A stretch of 64,000 nucleotides of DNA, from contig CP066225.1 of the NCBI GenBank assembly GCA_016350165.1, forward strand, positions 5,146,001-5,210,000, written 5' to 3'. The notes under the pieces are model-generated. The model was not told the DNA's origin. It searched no databases and was given only the letters and a program-made list of their open reading frames with translations. Positions 51,377 to 61,882 of the stretch are shown here, one piece after another; position 1 is the first letter of the stretch, and every line of letters begins with the position of its first letter. The translations under genes and the position numbers were made by a program. The DNA is from Planctomycetota bacterium. Its GTDB lineage: Bacteria > Planctomycetota > Phycisphaerae > Phycisphaerales > Phycisphaeraceae.

Positions 51377-52858
51377 ATGTCAGAAGCAACCAAAGAAGAT
51401 CGTCCTGAACTGAACGTATCAGTCGAGGATAGCGGTCCAGCACGTAAGATGCTCAAGATCGTAATCCCTGAATCACGCATCAAAGACAAAATCGAAGAAA
51501 CCTTCGGCACACTAAAAGAAGAAGCACAGATCCCTGGCTTCCGCCGCGGTCGCGCACCACGTCGCATCATCGAAAAACGCTTCGGTGCAGGCATCCGTGA
51601 CGACGCCAAAGGCCAACTCCTCTCCGAAGCTTACTCACAAGCAATCGAAGAAAACGAGCTCGACGTCATCGGCGAACCTGATGTCAAAAACAGCGACAAG
51701 ATCGAACTCCCAGAATCTGGCGATCTCACACTCGAAATCGAAGTCGAAATCACACCTCAAGTCGAACTCCCAGACTTCAAAGACATTAAGGTCACCAAGA
51801 AGGCTGCTGAAGTTACCGACGAAGATGTTGATGAAGAAATCAATCGCTACTGTGAACGTTTCGGCAAAGCAGCAGCTGTTGCAGACGCAACCGTCGAAGC
51901 AGGCGACTTCCTTAAAGCAGACGTCCACATCTACCCACAAGACAAAAAGGGCGATTCCGAAGCTGTCATCGCTCACCTCCATGACACATACATCATGGTC
52001 AACGGCGAAAACGCTGAGTTCAAAGGTCACGTTGCTGGCATCGTAGTTGACGATCTCGGCAAACTCCTTGCAGGCAAGAAGGTTGGCGAAGAGCTCTCCA
52101 TCGACATGAACGGCCCTGCTTCTCACGAAAACGACGACATCAAAGACAAGCCAATCGCGATCGAAATTAAGATCAACGCAGTTGAACGTCTTGAGCCAGC
52201 TCCAATCGAAGAAGTCATCAAAAACGTCGGCGTTGAAAGCGAAGAAGAATTCCGTGGCAAGCTCAAAGAAATGCTCGTCGCACAAAAAGACCGTGAACAG
52301 AAATCTGACATGTACACTCAGATCAACGACCAGTTGATCGAAAAGGTTGCACTCGAACTTCCTGAAGGTCTCACCGGACGCCAGATCGAACGTACCCTGC
52401 AACGTCAGCGCATGGAAATGCTCTACCGTGGCACTCCTGAAACTGAAATCGCTGACAAGCTCGCTGAATCACGCAACGAGAACGAAGAAGCTGCTAAGAA
52501 GCAACTCAAGCTCTTCTTCATCATCGATAAGGCTTCACGTGACCTCGACGTTGATGTAAACGAAAACGAAATCAACGGCCAGATCACCATGTACGCTATG
52601 CAGCAAGGCCGTCGCCCAGAAAAACTCCGTCAGGAAATGCAGAAGCGTGGCGAAATCGAACAGCTCTACCTCCAGATCCGCGAGCAAAAGACTCTCGACA
52701 AGATCCTCGAAGTAGCAGAAGTCGAAGAAGTTGCTGCAGACGAAAAGAAGACTGCAAAAGCTAAGCCAGCCGCTAAGAAGAAAGCGACTAAAAAGAAAGC
52801 TACAAAGAAGAAAGCTTCCAAGAAAAAAGCTGCTGCTAAGAAGAAAGAAGAAGAATAA
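51377..52858 (+). CDS. tig: Trigger factor with a histone-like Lys/Ala-rich C-terminal tail
   Basis: Trigger factor is the ribosome-bound chaperone for nascent chains. The N-terminal ribosome-binding domain (about 1-130) carries the signature GFRRGRAPRRIIEKRFG (about 55-71, like GFRxGKxP). The PPIase-like domain is about 170-265 and the helical chaperone domain about 265-450. The last 38 residues (bases 52742-52855) are a tail of KKK-A-T/S repeats (KKKATKKKATKKKASKKK) ending in EEE. Standard trigger factor (E. coli 432 residues) lacks this. Such tails resemble histone H1 or bacterial Hc1/HU extensions and could hold the protein on rRNA. The main call is secure; the tail's role is unknown. Confidence 0.95.
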   Translation: MSEATKEDRPELNVSVEDSGPARKMLKIVIPESRIKDKIEETFGTLKEEAQIPGFRRGRAPRRIIEKRFGAGIRDDAKGQLLSEAYSQAIEENELDVIGEPDVKNSDKIELPESGDLTLEIEVEITPQVELPDFKDIKVTKKAAEVTDEDVDEEINRYCERFGKAAAVADATVEAGDFLKADVHIYPQDKKGDSEAVIAHLHDTYIMVNGENAEFKGHVAGIVVDDLGKLLAGKKVGEELSIDMNGPASHENDDIKDKPIAIEIKINAVERLEPAPIEEVIKNVGVESEEEFRGKLKEMLVAQKDREQKSDMYTQINDQLIEKVALELPEGLTGRQIERTLQRQRMEMLYRGTPETEIADKLAESRNENEEAAKKQLKLFFIIDKASRDLDVDVNENEINGQITMYAMQQGRRPEKLRQEMQKRGEIEQLYLQIREQKTLDKILEVAEVEEVAADEKKTAKAKPAAKKKATKKKATKKKASKKKAAAKKKEEE

Positions 52859-52885
52859 TTAGCTTCTCCCTTCTTACGAAGTAAA

Positions 52886-52928
52886 ATAAAAAGTGTCAGG
52901 TTACCATCAGGTGCCTGACACTTTTTTC
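52886..52928 (+). terminator. Rho-independent terminator of tig
   Basis: AAAAAGTGTCAGG pairs with CCTGACACTTTTTT across a 13-base loop, followed by T residues; the stem is perfect over 13 bp. Confidence 0.92.
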
Positions 52929-52951
52929 ATACCACAACCCAAGGCTAAAAG

Positions 52952-53986
52952 ATGAACACGCGTAAATTACTTATCATCTCACTACTCACAACCTTTACAT
53001 TCTTCCTCACAAACATCACCTCCGCTCAAGTCCCCTCTTCACCACACCTCACCGGCATGTTCATCCAACTCAACAACAGTTCAGCCTCCAAAAATCAGGC
53101 ATGGTGGAACGACCGCTTCACCGAACTAAATACCATCGACATCAAACTCATCATCATCCAATTCACAGGACGCGAGACCGTCACCTACTACCCATCCAGA
53201 ATCCAAGGAATGTCACACAACAGTAACGACACACTTTCACTCATCTTCAATGCTGCTGAAAAACACAACATTCAACTCATACTGGGCATGCCAACCTTCG
53301 GCGAAGTCTCACCCACAAAACACTTCGACAGCAAACTCATGCAACAAAAATCCAAAGCCGCACTCGACGAACTATTCATCCTCTACCACGACTCCCCCTC
53401 TCTCTATGGCTGGTACTTCCCACAAGAACTCAGCGACTATACATGCTTCTCACGCCAGGAAGTTAGCAACCAGATCATCGATTTCCTCGCAAACATGACC
53501 GACTATGCACACAGCAAAACCAATAAACCCGTCATGATTTCACCCTACTTCAGTATGCACGTCGACATCTCAGCATACGCCAAGTGGTGGGACGAAGTCG
53601 CCCTACCCAAAATCGACCTCGACATCCTCGCTATCCAGGACGGTGTCGGCACAAAACGCAACACCATCGCTCAAGCCAAGCAGGTCTTCGAAGCCTTCAA
53701 ACCAGTCACAACAAAACACAACACACAACTCTGGGCCAACGTCGAATGCTTCGAGCAGGTAGATGGATGGCCAATCAATGATAAACCCTTCAAAGCCATT
53801 CCTGCTCAAATAGATCGCTTCACAAAGCAAATCAATGCCCTCAAACACACCACCAACCAATTCATTTCATTCGAGTTTCTCACCTACATGAACCCAAATC
53901 GCAACGAGCAATCCAAATCACTCTACACCAATTACAGCAATCGCATCTCAAAGCCAAACACACAAAAAGTAAATACAACCAACTGA
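52952..53986 (+). CDS. Exported DUF4434-like protein (TIM-barrel, glycoside-hydrolase-like)
   Basis: The 344 residues begin with a signal peptide (LLIISLLTTFTFFLTNITSAQ). The mature part has the DUF4434 layout of a TIM barrel: GMFIQL near the start, IDIKLIIIQFTGRE (about 62-75), YGWYFPQELSDYT (about 150-162; acidic residue at strand end), VMISPYFSM and LDILAIQDGVG (about 220-235). DUF4434 proteins are thought to be glycoside-hydrolase-like, often near polysaccharide genes, but no activity is established. Codons strongly C-ending. Single gene after tig. Confidence 0.75.
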   Translation: MNTRKLLIISLLTTFTFFLTNITSAQVPSSPHLTGMFIQLNNSSASKNQAWWNDRFTELNTIDIKLIIIQFTGRETVTYYPSRIQGMSHNSNDTLSLIFNAAEKHNIQLILGMPTFGEVSPTKHFDSKLMQQKSKAALDELFILYHDSPSLYGWYFPQELSDYTCFSRQEVSNQIIDFLANMTDYAHSKTNKPVMISPYFSMHVDISAYAKWWDEVALPKIDLDILAIQDGVGTKRNTIAQAKQVFEAFKPVTTKHNTQLWANVECFEQVDGWPINDKPFKAIPAQIDRFTKQINALKHTTNQFISFEFLTYMNPNRNEQSKSLYTNYSNRISKPNTQKVNTTN

Positions 53987-54055
53987 AATTTGCCTAAACT
54001 CCATTCAACACTTCAAAAAAGCCTCATTTTTGCAAAGCATTACGCAAGAAAACTA

Positions 54056-54085
54056 TTGACTCCTATTGGTTACAAATGATATCAT
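54056..54085 (+). promoter_or_regulatory. Probable sigma-70 promoter of the prepilin-like gene
   Basis: TTGACT (54056-54061) and TATCAT (54080-54085), 18 bases apart, lie about 355 bases upstream of the ATG at 54441. The long leader between contains ACACGG-ttctgt-CC-TGTGT as a small hairpin but no gene. Confidence 0.55.
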
Positions 54086-54440
54086 GGTCCCAGTGATGTA
54101 GACAAGATGCGCTTGCATATACTTTTCCGTTCATCCCACTTCTTTTCGCTCATTGTTGAGCATGGGGCAAATGCAAGCACTAACCGTCAATTCCTTGGCA
54201 TCATTTTTTAATCCGTAAATATAGAATCTAAACGAACAACAAACATCTGTTTCCGGAGGTTACTTGTTCAATGGTGTGGTATTAAATGAGTGTATTCTTA
54301 TATATTCACTCATAATTAAGTTTCTTATTACAAACCAAATTAAACCATAAACACACACGGTTCTGTCCATGTGTAGCTACTGTTGTATTGCTATTTTAGT
54401 CTTGTGCTTTCATCTCCAATTACATTTTAAAGGATTAAAC

Positions 54441-55268
54441 ATGTCAGCATCACTTCGGCATTTCAGATCTCAAACGGTCAAAGCAGGCTTTACATTAATT
54501 GAACTACTAGTTGTAATTTCGATCATTGCTTTACTAATTGGCATACTTTTACCAGCCTTGGGTGCCGCTAGAGACACAGCCAAGCAAATGAGTTGCATGA
54601 GCAACATGCGGCAAATTGGTCTCGCAACAGTTAACTACACCATCGATAACAATCACAATTATTTTGATTGCAGAATCATCCTTGAGGAGTGGGGCAGAAA
54701 GTATCCCTACGGCAATCTCTGGGCTTTCCCTGCAACCGAATTTGGCAACAGAATCTACAAGCGTGGCGAACCCGGAACACCTGATGGTTTTGGTCGCTGC
54801 CTCATGCCCTACACCGGCAACGTTCCTGAAGCTTACACTTGCCCAGATGACACAACCATCAATGAAGCCGGCAAAAACTTTATGGATCTGGAAAACACCG
54901 AAAGGTCATCCTATTACTGGCGATTTGCTCTCGACATCTTCGCAACCTCAGCCAAGTGTGAAGGCTCAGGGCTCAAAGTAGACTTCATCAAAAGTCCATC
55001 CAAACTCGCATCATTCGTCGAAGAAGCATGGCACGCTAGAAACAAAGAACCCAATATTTGGAATTGGACCATTGACTACGGCCCCAAACCCATCAACGCC
55101 GCATTCATGGACGGTCACGGCCAAATCCTCATGATCGACAACGACAGTCCCAACGGCAACGCAGGCGGCTACTACGATTATGGCTACGACATCAATTGGT
55201 TCCTCAGTGCTAAAAAACCACAACTCGCAGCACAATGGGACCTCACCCTCGATCCATGGGATTACTAA
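54441..55268 (+). CDS. Prepilin-like protein with type IV N-terminal methylation motif
   Basis: Start ATG 54441 has AGGA six bases upstream (275 residues). The class III signal is clear: basic leader, Gly16 then [24 protein letters not shown] (in pieces), with Glu at +5, so it would be cut and N-methylated by prepilin peptidase. After the helix come [21 protein letters not shown] and, at the C-terminus, [13 protein letters not shown]. This pairing is the planctomycete pattern of pseudopilin-like proteins (DUF1559 or the related H-X9-DG group). Role is probably in surface or secretion structures; many copies are usual per genome. Confidence 0.85.
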   Translation: MSASLRHFRSQTVKAGFTLIELLVVISIIALLIGILLPALGAARDTAKQMSCMSNMRQIGLATVNYTIDNNHNYFDCRIILEEWGRKYPYGNLWAFPATEFGNRIYKRGEPGTPDGFGRCLMPYTGNVPEAYTCPDDTTINEAGKNFMDLENTERSSYYWRFALDIFATSAKCEGSGLKVDFIKSPSKLASFVEEAWHARNKEPNIWNWTIDYGPKPINAAFMDGHGQILMIDNDSPNGNAGGYYDYGYDINWFLSAKKPQLAAQWDLTLDPWDY

Positions 55269-55383
55269 CCAACATCGCAAAATCAGTATCAAATCTGCAC
55301 AACTAAACCAAAACCAAAACACACTCACAATCTCACCACCCTCGCAAGCATGCGATCCAAGTTTTGCTACTAAATTTTGAACG

Positions 55384-55415
55384 ATGAAAAAAAGGCGCTT
55401 CGGCGTCTTTTATTT
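55384..55415 (+). terminator. Probable terminator of the prepilin-like gene
   Basis: AAAAAGGCGC-TTCG-GCGTCTTTT (stable UUCG tetraloop, one G-T pair) followed by ATTTTT. It lies about 120 bases after the stop. Confidence 0.8.
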
Positions 55416-55916
55416 TTCGCAATAATCACCCTCATGCCCATACAACATGCAAACCGCATACCAAACCATCAACAATTCAAAACACGCGCACATTCACGCA
55501 ATCGCCTCATTTTTACCTGCAATTTCTTAACCATTTCTAACCAAAACCAACACAAACCACACCATTTCTAACCATCTTCAACCCATTTCTGTTCATTCTT
55601 GACTACGGGTAAATCATCAAAATTCGATTTTCGCGCACACAAAGATGATCCCACCTTCCATTTCTCCCTTCAATCCGTCCGCTTTTCGCACAATTCAAAC
55701 CATTTCCAGACGCATTCCGTCCAATCGCAAAACATCACCTCAAAATAAAACCACATTTATAAGACCATCTCAAAAACCGATCTTCAAACAAATCGTGCGC
55801 ACAAAACCGTATCCCCATCCTACCCCGCCTTAAACTATCATTGCTCACACACCACATTTTCCGATATCCTATAGGCTTGCATCCCAAACAAGCGCAACTC
55901 CTTGAGGTACCTGAAA
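55416..55916. other. Gene-free C/A-rich region
   Basis: About 500 bases that look non-coding. It has two copies of ACCATTTCTAACCA (55530-55543 and 55561-55574) and further AACCATTTC-like pieces. A TTGACT near 55598 has no good -10. Frames on the plus strand here have Asn/His/Pro-rich translations without ribosome-binding sites. Confidence 0.5.
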
Positions 55917-56387
55917 ATGCACATTTCAGTCATCAGTTCATCCCTCCATGCATACATCCCACAACTCGCACAAGGCAATCGGCTCACAACACAGCAATCT
56001 ATTGAAGTTTTCAAATGGATCGGCATCATCATCGTTGCCGCCATCATCCTTGGCATCATCGCCGCCTTCATCCGCAAAATGTACTATCGTGACAACTCCT
56101 CCGGCGGCGTCGGCTACACCCTCGGCGACCTCCGCGAGCTTCACAAGAAAGGCGAACTTTCCGACGAGGAATTTAACGCCGCAAAATCACTCATCATCGC
56201 CCAAGGCAAAGCCGCCCTGCAAGACAGTCCCGACAGCCAGGAAAGCGACAATTGGAACAACATTTCTCCAGAAACCAGCCAAAAAGTAGAAGATTTTGAA
56301 CTCGGTAAAGAATTACTGGACGTGGATGAAGATCACGATCAAGAAAATTCTGAGGATTCATCCGATAAGAATCCGCCAGAGGGGTAA
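55917..56387 (+). CDS. Membrane-anchored protein with a SHOCT-like domain
   Basis: Start ATG 55917 has GAGG nine bases upstream (156 residues); TTG 55902 is an alternative. It has a short extracytoplasmic N-terminus and one membrane segment (about 35-57). YTLGDLRELHKKGELSDEEFNAAKSLII (in pieces, about 70-97) matches the SHOCT helix pair (short C-terminal oligomerisation domain). The last 50 residues are strongly acidic and unstructured. SHOCT domains are linked to oligomerisation of membrane or envelope proteins. No clear partner. It precedes clpX by 300 bases. Confidence 0.75.
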   Translation: MHISVISSSLHAYIPQLAQGNRLTTQQSIEVFKWIGIIIVAAIILGIIAAFIRKMYYRDNSSGGVGYTLGDLRELHKKGELSDEEFNAAKSLIIAQGKAALQDSPDSQESDNWNNISPETSQKVEDFELGKELLDVDEDHDQENSEDSSDKNPPEG

Positions 56388-56683
56388 AAATCTCGTTCGC
56401 TTGAAAAACTGGGTAATTTAGGGAATCCAAACCGCCATCAAACGCTTTTAATCGGATATGATGTGTTACTAGCTGCGCTCGGGTGCAGAAATAAACACAC
56501 CTAGACAGCTATTTCACTAAGGGAAGACCGTGATATGGACGATCAGACCTTAGACAACTGTAAATGAAGGATACGTGTCGCTTTACGGACTCACGACCTC
56601 ATGCGTGAGATTTGGCTTAGTTCACACTCTGCCGACCGTGCGATTCGTTTAATACACTTGCTGACCATGGAGGTAATGGCGGG

Positions 56684-57994
56684 TTGGCTAATAGCACTAC
56701 AACTAATGACGGTAACAACGGCAGTGGCAGCGGCAACGATGGCTTCAAGGGTCGTCGTGTCACCACCTGTTCGTTTTGCGGCAAGAGCTCTCGGGAAGTC
56801 GGCCCTATGGTCGAAGGTCCAAACGATGTATACATCTGTGCCAACTGTACCGAGCTGTGCCAAAACATCTTTAAGCAGGAACGTCGCCGCGTTCACGCTG
56901 GTCGCACCTCAATTGGTTCGATTCCAACGCCTAGACAACTCAAAGAGTTCCTCGACCAATATGTTATTGGCCAGGATATCGCAAAACGCGCACTCTCTGT
57001 AGCGGTTCACAACCACTACAAACGTCTAGCTGCTACTGAAAAAGAAACACCTGTCGAAATCGACAAGTCCAACGTCCTGCTCATCGGCCCGACCGGTTCA
57101 GGTAAGACATTACTTGCTCGTACTTTGGCTCGTACGCTTAACGTCCCATTCGCCATTGGCGATGCGACCACACTGACCGAAGCTGGTTATGTGGGTGAAG
57201 ACGTTGAGAACTTGCTGCTCAAGCTTTTGCAGTCTGCTGATTACGATATCGAAGCAGCACAGCGTGGCATCATCTACATCGACGAAGTCGATAAGATCGG
57301 CAAGACTTCACAGAACGTCTCAATCACTCGTGACGTTTCAGGTGAAGGTGTACAGCAGGCGTTGCTGAAAATGCTTGAAGGTACAGTTGCAAACGTTCCA
57401 CCACAAGGTGGCCGTAAGCATCCTGAACAGCAGTACATTCAGATTGATACAAGCAACATTCTCTTCATCTGTGCAGGCACATTTGTCGGCCTTGAAGATA
57501 TTGTCCGCAAACGTCTTGGCCGTAAGTCAATCGGTTTTGCGAGTGAGCAAACTGTTGATGATAAGACCAGTGACCGTTCATACCTGATGACACAGGTTAC
57601 ACACGAAGACATCCACGAGTTCGGCATGATTCCTGAGCTTCTCGGACGTCTTCCAATTATCACACCACTGATGCCACTTGAAGTCAGCACATTGGTCAAG
57701 ATCCTCACCGAGCCGAAGAACGCTCTGGTACGTCAGTACGAGTATTTCTTCTCAATCGAAGATGCGGAGCTTGAATTCACTAATGAAGCACTTGAAGAAC
57801 TGGCTGGCCGTGCGATTGCACGCGACACTGGTGCCCGTGCATTACGCAGTGTGATGGAAGAACTGATGCTCGAATTGATGTATGACTTGCCTGAGTTGAG
57901 CAACAAGGGTGTCAAATACGTCATCGATGAAGCAGCAGTCAATGGTAAGAAGCAACTGATTGACATGCAGGTTCCCAAGAAGGAATCAGCATAA
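56684..57994 (+). CDS. clpX: ATP-dependent Clp protease ATP-binding subunit ClpX
   Basis: ClpX unfolds tagged proteins for ClpP. The 436 residues have an N-terminal Ser/Asn/Gly-rich lead (about 1-25), zinc-binding domain [11 protein letters not shown]...ICANC (about 29-56), Walker A GPTGSGKT (about 134), pore loop GYVGEDVE, Walker [13 protein letters not shown], the IGF ClpP-docking loop (SIGFASEQ, about 280) and sensor GRLP. The start is TTG 56684: it has GGAGG 10 bases upstream and no ATG or GTG lies between it and the upstream in-frame stop. clpP is not in the window. Confidence 0.95.
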   Translation: MANSTTTNDGNNGSGSGNDGFKGRRVTTCSFCGKSSREVGPMVEGPNDVYICANCTELCQNIFKQERRRVHAGRTSIGSIPTPRQLKEFLDQYVIGQDIAKRALSVAVHNHYKRLAATEKETPVEIDKSNVLLIGPTGSGKTLLARTLARTLNVPFAIGDATTLTEAGYVGEDVENLLLKLLQSADYDIEAAQRGIIYIDEVDKIGKTSQNVSITRDVSGEGVQQALLKMLEGTVANVPPQGGRKHPEQQYIQIDTSNILFICAGTFVGLEDIVRKRLGRKSIGFASEQTVDDKTSDRSYLMTQVTHEDIHEFGMIPELLGRLPIITPLMPLEVSTLVKILTEPKNALVRQYEYFFSIEDAELEFTNEALEELAGRAIARDTGARALRSVMEELMLELMYDLPELSNKGVKYVIDEAAVNGKKQLIDMQVPKKESA

Positions 57995-58035
57995 CCAATG
58001 ACAGTCACTTACCAATAACTATGAATTAACGGCAT

Positions 58036-58071
58036 CGATCATTGTTTTACGCAATGATCGACTGTCTTTTA
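58036..58071 (+). terminator. Probable terminator of clpX
   Basis: CGATCATTG and CAATGATCG form a 9-bp perfect stem with a 7-base loop (58036-58060). Downstream ACTGTCTTTTAATT is only moderately T-rich. Confidence 0.6.
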
Positions 58072-58309
58072 ATTAGAAACCCGCCATCGTAGTTGTACAT
58101 GGGGATGCACGCCGATAAGCGAATGCGACATTTCGGTATGCAATAGTCAGTCTCGTAATTCGTGTGGCTTAGGTGATGTTTTACCCGACATTGAATTAAG
58201 TGGATTCAAGCCCTAATGTATGGGCAGCATCACCCACAAAACCATCTTACGAACTAACATCGGAACAAGACTGAAACGTCCGGATATATAACGATCGAGG
58301 AATTTTGTT

Positions 58310-60652
58310 TTGATCAAGATCTTTGGGTTTGAAAGCGGTAAAAGTAAGAAGTACGTCTCTTGTATAGGGGGCGTTGTTGCCACAGCTACACTCACAGCTG
58401 GATTGCTTTGCAGCAGCACCCTCGCAGCAAGCACACAGGTGAATCCTCAGGATGCAGCTTCTTACACCAGCATCATCAGCACTGGCAATTATGATTCACT
58501 GCTCAAGCAGTTGGATGATTTGAAAAACCAGAACCCTGATGAATCACAATACGACCGCACATCAGAAGCAATTGAACTTTACCAGCAACATCAACTCGAA
58601 CGCAAAGACAAGCGCAATGAAGCTTATGAAAAAGCTTTCGAGAAGATGACCGAAGCGCTCGATAATGAGCGACTTGAAGATACGATTGTTGCTGCGATCG
58701 ATGCACATAGTCTTGCTGAAAATCCAAATGAGTTTTTGAATGACCCTGAAACTCGCAAGGTTGTTGAGCAAGCAGAAGCACGTGCAAAACAATCTGTTGA
58801 GGAAGAAGATTGGGTTGATGCACTGAGCATGTATCGCTTACTTGATCTGTTGTTTGAAAATCAGAATCTTTATGCGGACCAGATCAAATCCGCAGAAGGT
58901 CATGTGCGTATTCTTCAATTGTACATTCCTCAACACTTACAGGATTTGTATCAAGCAAGAGCTGAAAGACGTGCTGAGGAAAAAGGTGAAGAAGCACCTG
59001 AACCAACAGAAATTGAAATTGATTCATGGAAGACCAAACTAAAGAACATCAACACTGGCATGCTGCGAGACAGTTTACGTCAAGCAGTGCGTGGTCACAT
59101 TGACCGCAACCAACCCGGCAGCACCGGATACAAGTCACTTCTTGAAGGTGGTATCACAAATCTCCTAACGTTGCTTGATAACAAAGCAGTCAAAGAGGAA
59201 TTTGAATCACTTAAAGATGAAATGCAAGTGAAGAAGTTCCGTGCATATTTGGTTCAGATTGAAGATAAACTGAATCAACCCGGCATGACGATGAACTTTC
59301 TCGATGCTTTCAAGCAAATCGATGACATCATTCGCATGAACGATATTACAGTTGATTTGCCTGAAGAAGTTGTGATTTATGAAGTCACAGAAGGTGCGAT
59401 GGGGCAGCTTGATGACTTTACTGCTGTCATTTGGCCTGAGGATATCGAACACTTTAGCCGCAGTACTGAAGGTAAATTCTACGGCGTTGGTATCCAAATC
59501 TCACGACAAGATGGACAGCTCGTTGTCGTCTCTCCACTCGCTAACACCCCTGCCCAACGCGCTGGCTTAAAGGCTGGCGATGTGATTGCAAAGGTTAATG
59601 GCACGAACACATCAACATGGTCACTCGATCGTGCTGTTCGTGAAATTACTGGCCCTGAAGGCACACCAGTAACACTGAGCATAGAACGTAAAGGTGAAGC
59701 TGACCCAATTGATTACACCATCAATCGTGCTGAAATTGAAATCGAATCGATCCGTGGCTGGGAACATACCGAGACTGGCGATTGGAATTATTGGGTCGCC
59801 CCTGAAGATCGCATTGCATATGTGAGGCTATCACAGTTCCTGCCTCAAACTGCAACGGATATGGACAACGCGATTTCGAAGCTACAAGAAGAAGGCAAGA
59901 TCAATGGTTTGATTCTTGACCTGCGTTTCAATCCGGGCGGTTTACTGTCATCTGCTGTTGATGTGTCTGACCGCTTCCTCAATGAAGGAACGATCGTTTC
60001 GACAGTCAATGCAAAAGGTGAGAGATCGATTGTTTCTGAGGCAAAGAAACGCACGACATATGCTGATTTCCCAGTAGTTGTTTTGATCAATCAGGGTTCC
60101 GCATCTGCTTCAGAAATTGTTTCTGGCGCGTTACAAGATTATGGCCGCGCAACAATTATTGGCACACGTAGTTTCGGTAAGGGCTCTGTACAGGACCTCT
60201 ATCGCCTTGATAGAGGCCGTGCATATTTGAAGTTAACGACACAGTATTACATGTTGCCAGCTGGACGCATCATTCACCGTAAACCTGAGATGAAGCAGTG
60301 GGGCATTGAGCCAGATGTCAGCATTGATATGACAACGCGTGAAGATGCCAATGCGTTGCTGTATCGTCAAGCTGTCGACATCATCCGTGATAAGGATGGC
60401 AAGGATCAGGTCGTTGAAAAAGACTCGATTGAAGTGACTGAGCCTGATGGTGAACAGGTTGCTGAAGCCGAGGATGTGGAACTGGATATCATCGATGACA
60501 ATCCAACCGCAGCGAAGATCATCGAAAAGGGCATTGATCCACAGCTCGAAGCAGCGCTTTTATGGCTACGTTTACAGAATGTTTCGAAGGATATGCCAGA
60601 TGCTTCGATCCTGCAGGCAGCCTTGGCTCCGTCTGAAAAACCAGCTGAATAA
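58310..60652 (+). CDS. ctpA: C-terminal processing protease (S41 family, PDZ domain)
   Basis: CtpA/Prc proteases cut periplasmic proteins at their C-termini. The 780 residues have a signal peptide (about 18-42), a long helical region of about 310 residues with Glu/Lys-rich coiled-coil parts, a PDZ domain (about 375-465; GVGIQISRQDGQLVVVSPL), and the S41 core: RLSQFLPQTATDMDNAI, LILDLRFNPGGLL (about 530-545), catalytic Ser in NQGSASASEIVSGAL and Lys in GTRSFGKGSVQ. This is larger than E. coli CtpA-type enzymes because of the N-terminal helices. The start is TTG 58310, with GAGGA nine bases upstream. A terminator follows. Confidence 0.9.
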   Translation: MIKIFGFESGKSKKYVSCIGGVVATATLTAGLLCSSTLAASTQVNPQDAASYTSIISTGNYDSLLKQLDDLKNQNPDESQYDRTSEAIELYQQHQLERKDKRNEAYEKAFEKMTEALDNERLEDTIVAAIDAHSLAENPNEFLNDPETRKVVEQAEARAKQSVEEEDWVDALSMYRLLDLLFENQNLYADQIKSAEGHVRILQLYIPQHLQDLYQARAERRAEEKGEEAPEPTEIEIDSWKTKLKNINTGMLRDSLRQAVRGHIDRNQPGSTGYKSLLEGGITNLLTLLDNKAVKEEFESLKDEMQVKKFRAYLVQIEDKLNQPGMTMNFLDAFKQIDDIIRMNDITVDLPEEVVIYEVTEGAMGQLDDFTAVIWPEDIEHFSRSTEGKFYGVGIQISRQDGQLVVVSPLANTPAQRAGLKAGDVIAKVNGTNTSTWSLDRAVREITGPEGTPVTLSIERKGEADPIDYTINRAEIEIESIRGWEHTETGDWNYWVAPEDRIAYVRLSQFLPQTATDMDNAISKLQEEGKINGLILDLRFNPGGLLSSAVDVSDRFLNEGTIVSTVNAKGERSIVSEAKKRTTYADFPVVVLINQGSASASEIVSGALQDYGRATIIGTRSFGKGSVQDLYRLDRGRAYLKLTTQYYMLPAGRIIHRKPEMKQWGIEPDVSIDMTTREDANALLYRQAVDIIRDKDGKDQVVEKDSIEVTEPDGEQVAEAEDVELDIIDDNPTAAKIIEKGIDPQLEAALLWLRLQNVSKDMPDASILQAALAPSEKPAE

Positions 60653-60700
60653 AGCTCCCAATTGAACGAATATGTGCAAATAGCTCTTTTGGCGATAAAA

Positions 60701-60722
60701 TAGCTCGCTGGAGAGCTTTTTT
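60701..60722 (+). terminator. Probable terminator of the ctpA-like gene
   Basis: AGCTC and GAGCT flank a 6-base loop, followed by T6 (60717-60722). The stem is short (5 bp plus A-T extensions). Confidence 0.7.
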
Positions 60723-60749
60723 GCAACATTGAGCACGCGAGAACAACGC

Positions 60750-61841
60750 ATGGCAGGTAATACTTTCGGACAAGCATTCCGTATCACAACCGCAGGTGAA
60801 TCACATGGCCCCGGCAACACCGTCATCATCGACGGCTGTCCTGCTGGCCTCCCTTTGTCTGTTGACGATCTGATTCCTGACTTACAAAGACGTAAGCCTG
60901 GCCAATCTAAGGTCACCACACAACGTAAAGAGGATGATCAGCCAGAGATTTTGTCCGGCGTGTTTGAAGGCAAAACGACAGGCACTTCAATTGCAATTCT
61001 GATTCGCAATCAGGATCAGCGTTCACGTGACTACGGCAATATTTCAGAGCTTTATCGGCCTGGACATGCTGACTACACCTTTGATGCGAAGTATGGTTTC
61101 CGTGACTACAGAGGTGGCGGCAGATCATCTGCGCGCGAAACCAATGTACGTGTTGCGGCGGGCGCAGTTGCAAAGAAATTACTGAAGATAACACACGACA
61201 TCGAGATCGTCGGCTACGTAAAACAGATCGGTGATATCGTTGCAAATATCGTGGATCCTGAAGCTGTCACGCTTGATGAGGTTGAAGCAAACATCGTTCG
61301 CTGTCCGGATAATGCTGCCGCTGAAAAGATGATTGCATTGATCGAACAAATGAGACGTGAAGAAGATTCTATCGGCGGCGTCTCTGAATTGATTGCGACT
61401 AATGTACCTGCAGGCTGGGGCGAGCCGGTGTTCGATAAACTTAAAGCGGACCTTGGTAAAGCAATGTTCTCATTGCCTGCAGTAACCGGTGTTGAGTATG
61501 GCGAAGGATTTGGCGTTGCAACACTGAAGGGTTCCGAGAATAACGACATCTTCATCAATGAAGGTGACAAAATTACGACAAAAACAAATCGGCATGGTGG
61601 CATGTTAGGCGGCATTTCATCTGGCTTGCCAATTGTGCTACGATGTGCAATCAAACCTACCAGCTCGCTAAGTAAAGCCCAATCCACTGTCAATCGACAA
61701 GGCGAGCCCTCCGAGATTAAGACGAAAGGTCGCCACGACCCCTGCCTGTTGCCGCGATTTGCTCCAATGGGTGAAGCAATGATGGCGATCGTTTTAGCCG
61801 ATCATATGCTTAGACAGTCAGTCGCTCGTGTTGATTTGTGA
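60750..61841 (+). CDS. aroC: Chorismate synthase
   Basis: This FMN-requiring enzyme makes chorismate from EPSP, the last shikimate-pathway step. Start ATG 60750 (363 residues) is chosen because [20 protein letters not shown] matches the conserved start (GNTFGxxxxxTTxGESHG); TTG 60729 is an alternative. Other signatures are [24 protein letters not shown] (in pieces), [16 protein letters not shown] and [15 protein letters not shown]. The DNA overlaps no neighbour. The SpoIIE-type phosphatase begins 41 bases further, likely in the same transcript. Confidence 0.97.
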   Translation: MAGNTFGQAFRITTAGESHGPGNTVIIDGCPAGLPLSVDDLIPDLQRRKPGQSKVTTQRKEDDQPEILSGVFEGKTTGTSIAILIRNQDQRSRDYGNISELYRPGHADYTFDAKYGFRDYRGGGRSSARETNVRVAAGAVAKKLLKITHDIEIVGYVKQIGDIVANIVDPEAVTLDEVEANIVRCPDNAAAEKMIALIEQMRREEDSIGGVSELIATNVPAGWGEPVFDKLKADLGKAMFSLPAVTGVEYGEGFGVATLKGSENNDIFINEGDKITTKTNRHGGMLGGISSGLPIVLRCAIKPTSSLSKAQSTVNRQGEPSEIKTKGRHDPCLLPRFAPMGEAMMAIVLADHMLRQSVARVDL

Positions 61842-61882
61842 CATGGGTGACAATCTGTCCTCAATCTCACTGGTGCTACCTA

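Noticed and set aside
55377-55833. Two short plus-strand ORFs of 62-64 codons
   Set aside because: Asn/His/Pro-rich translations from C/A-rich intergenic DNA; no ribosome-binding site, and the first overlaps the terminator hairpin.
56551-56566. Ten-codon ORF upstream of clpX (beginning ATG GAC GAT) as a leader peptide
   Set aside because: It has a weak purine-rich site upstream but no run of regulatory codons and no attenuator-like hairpin after it.
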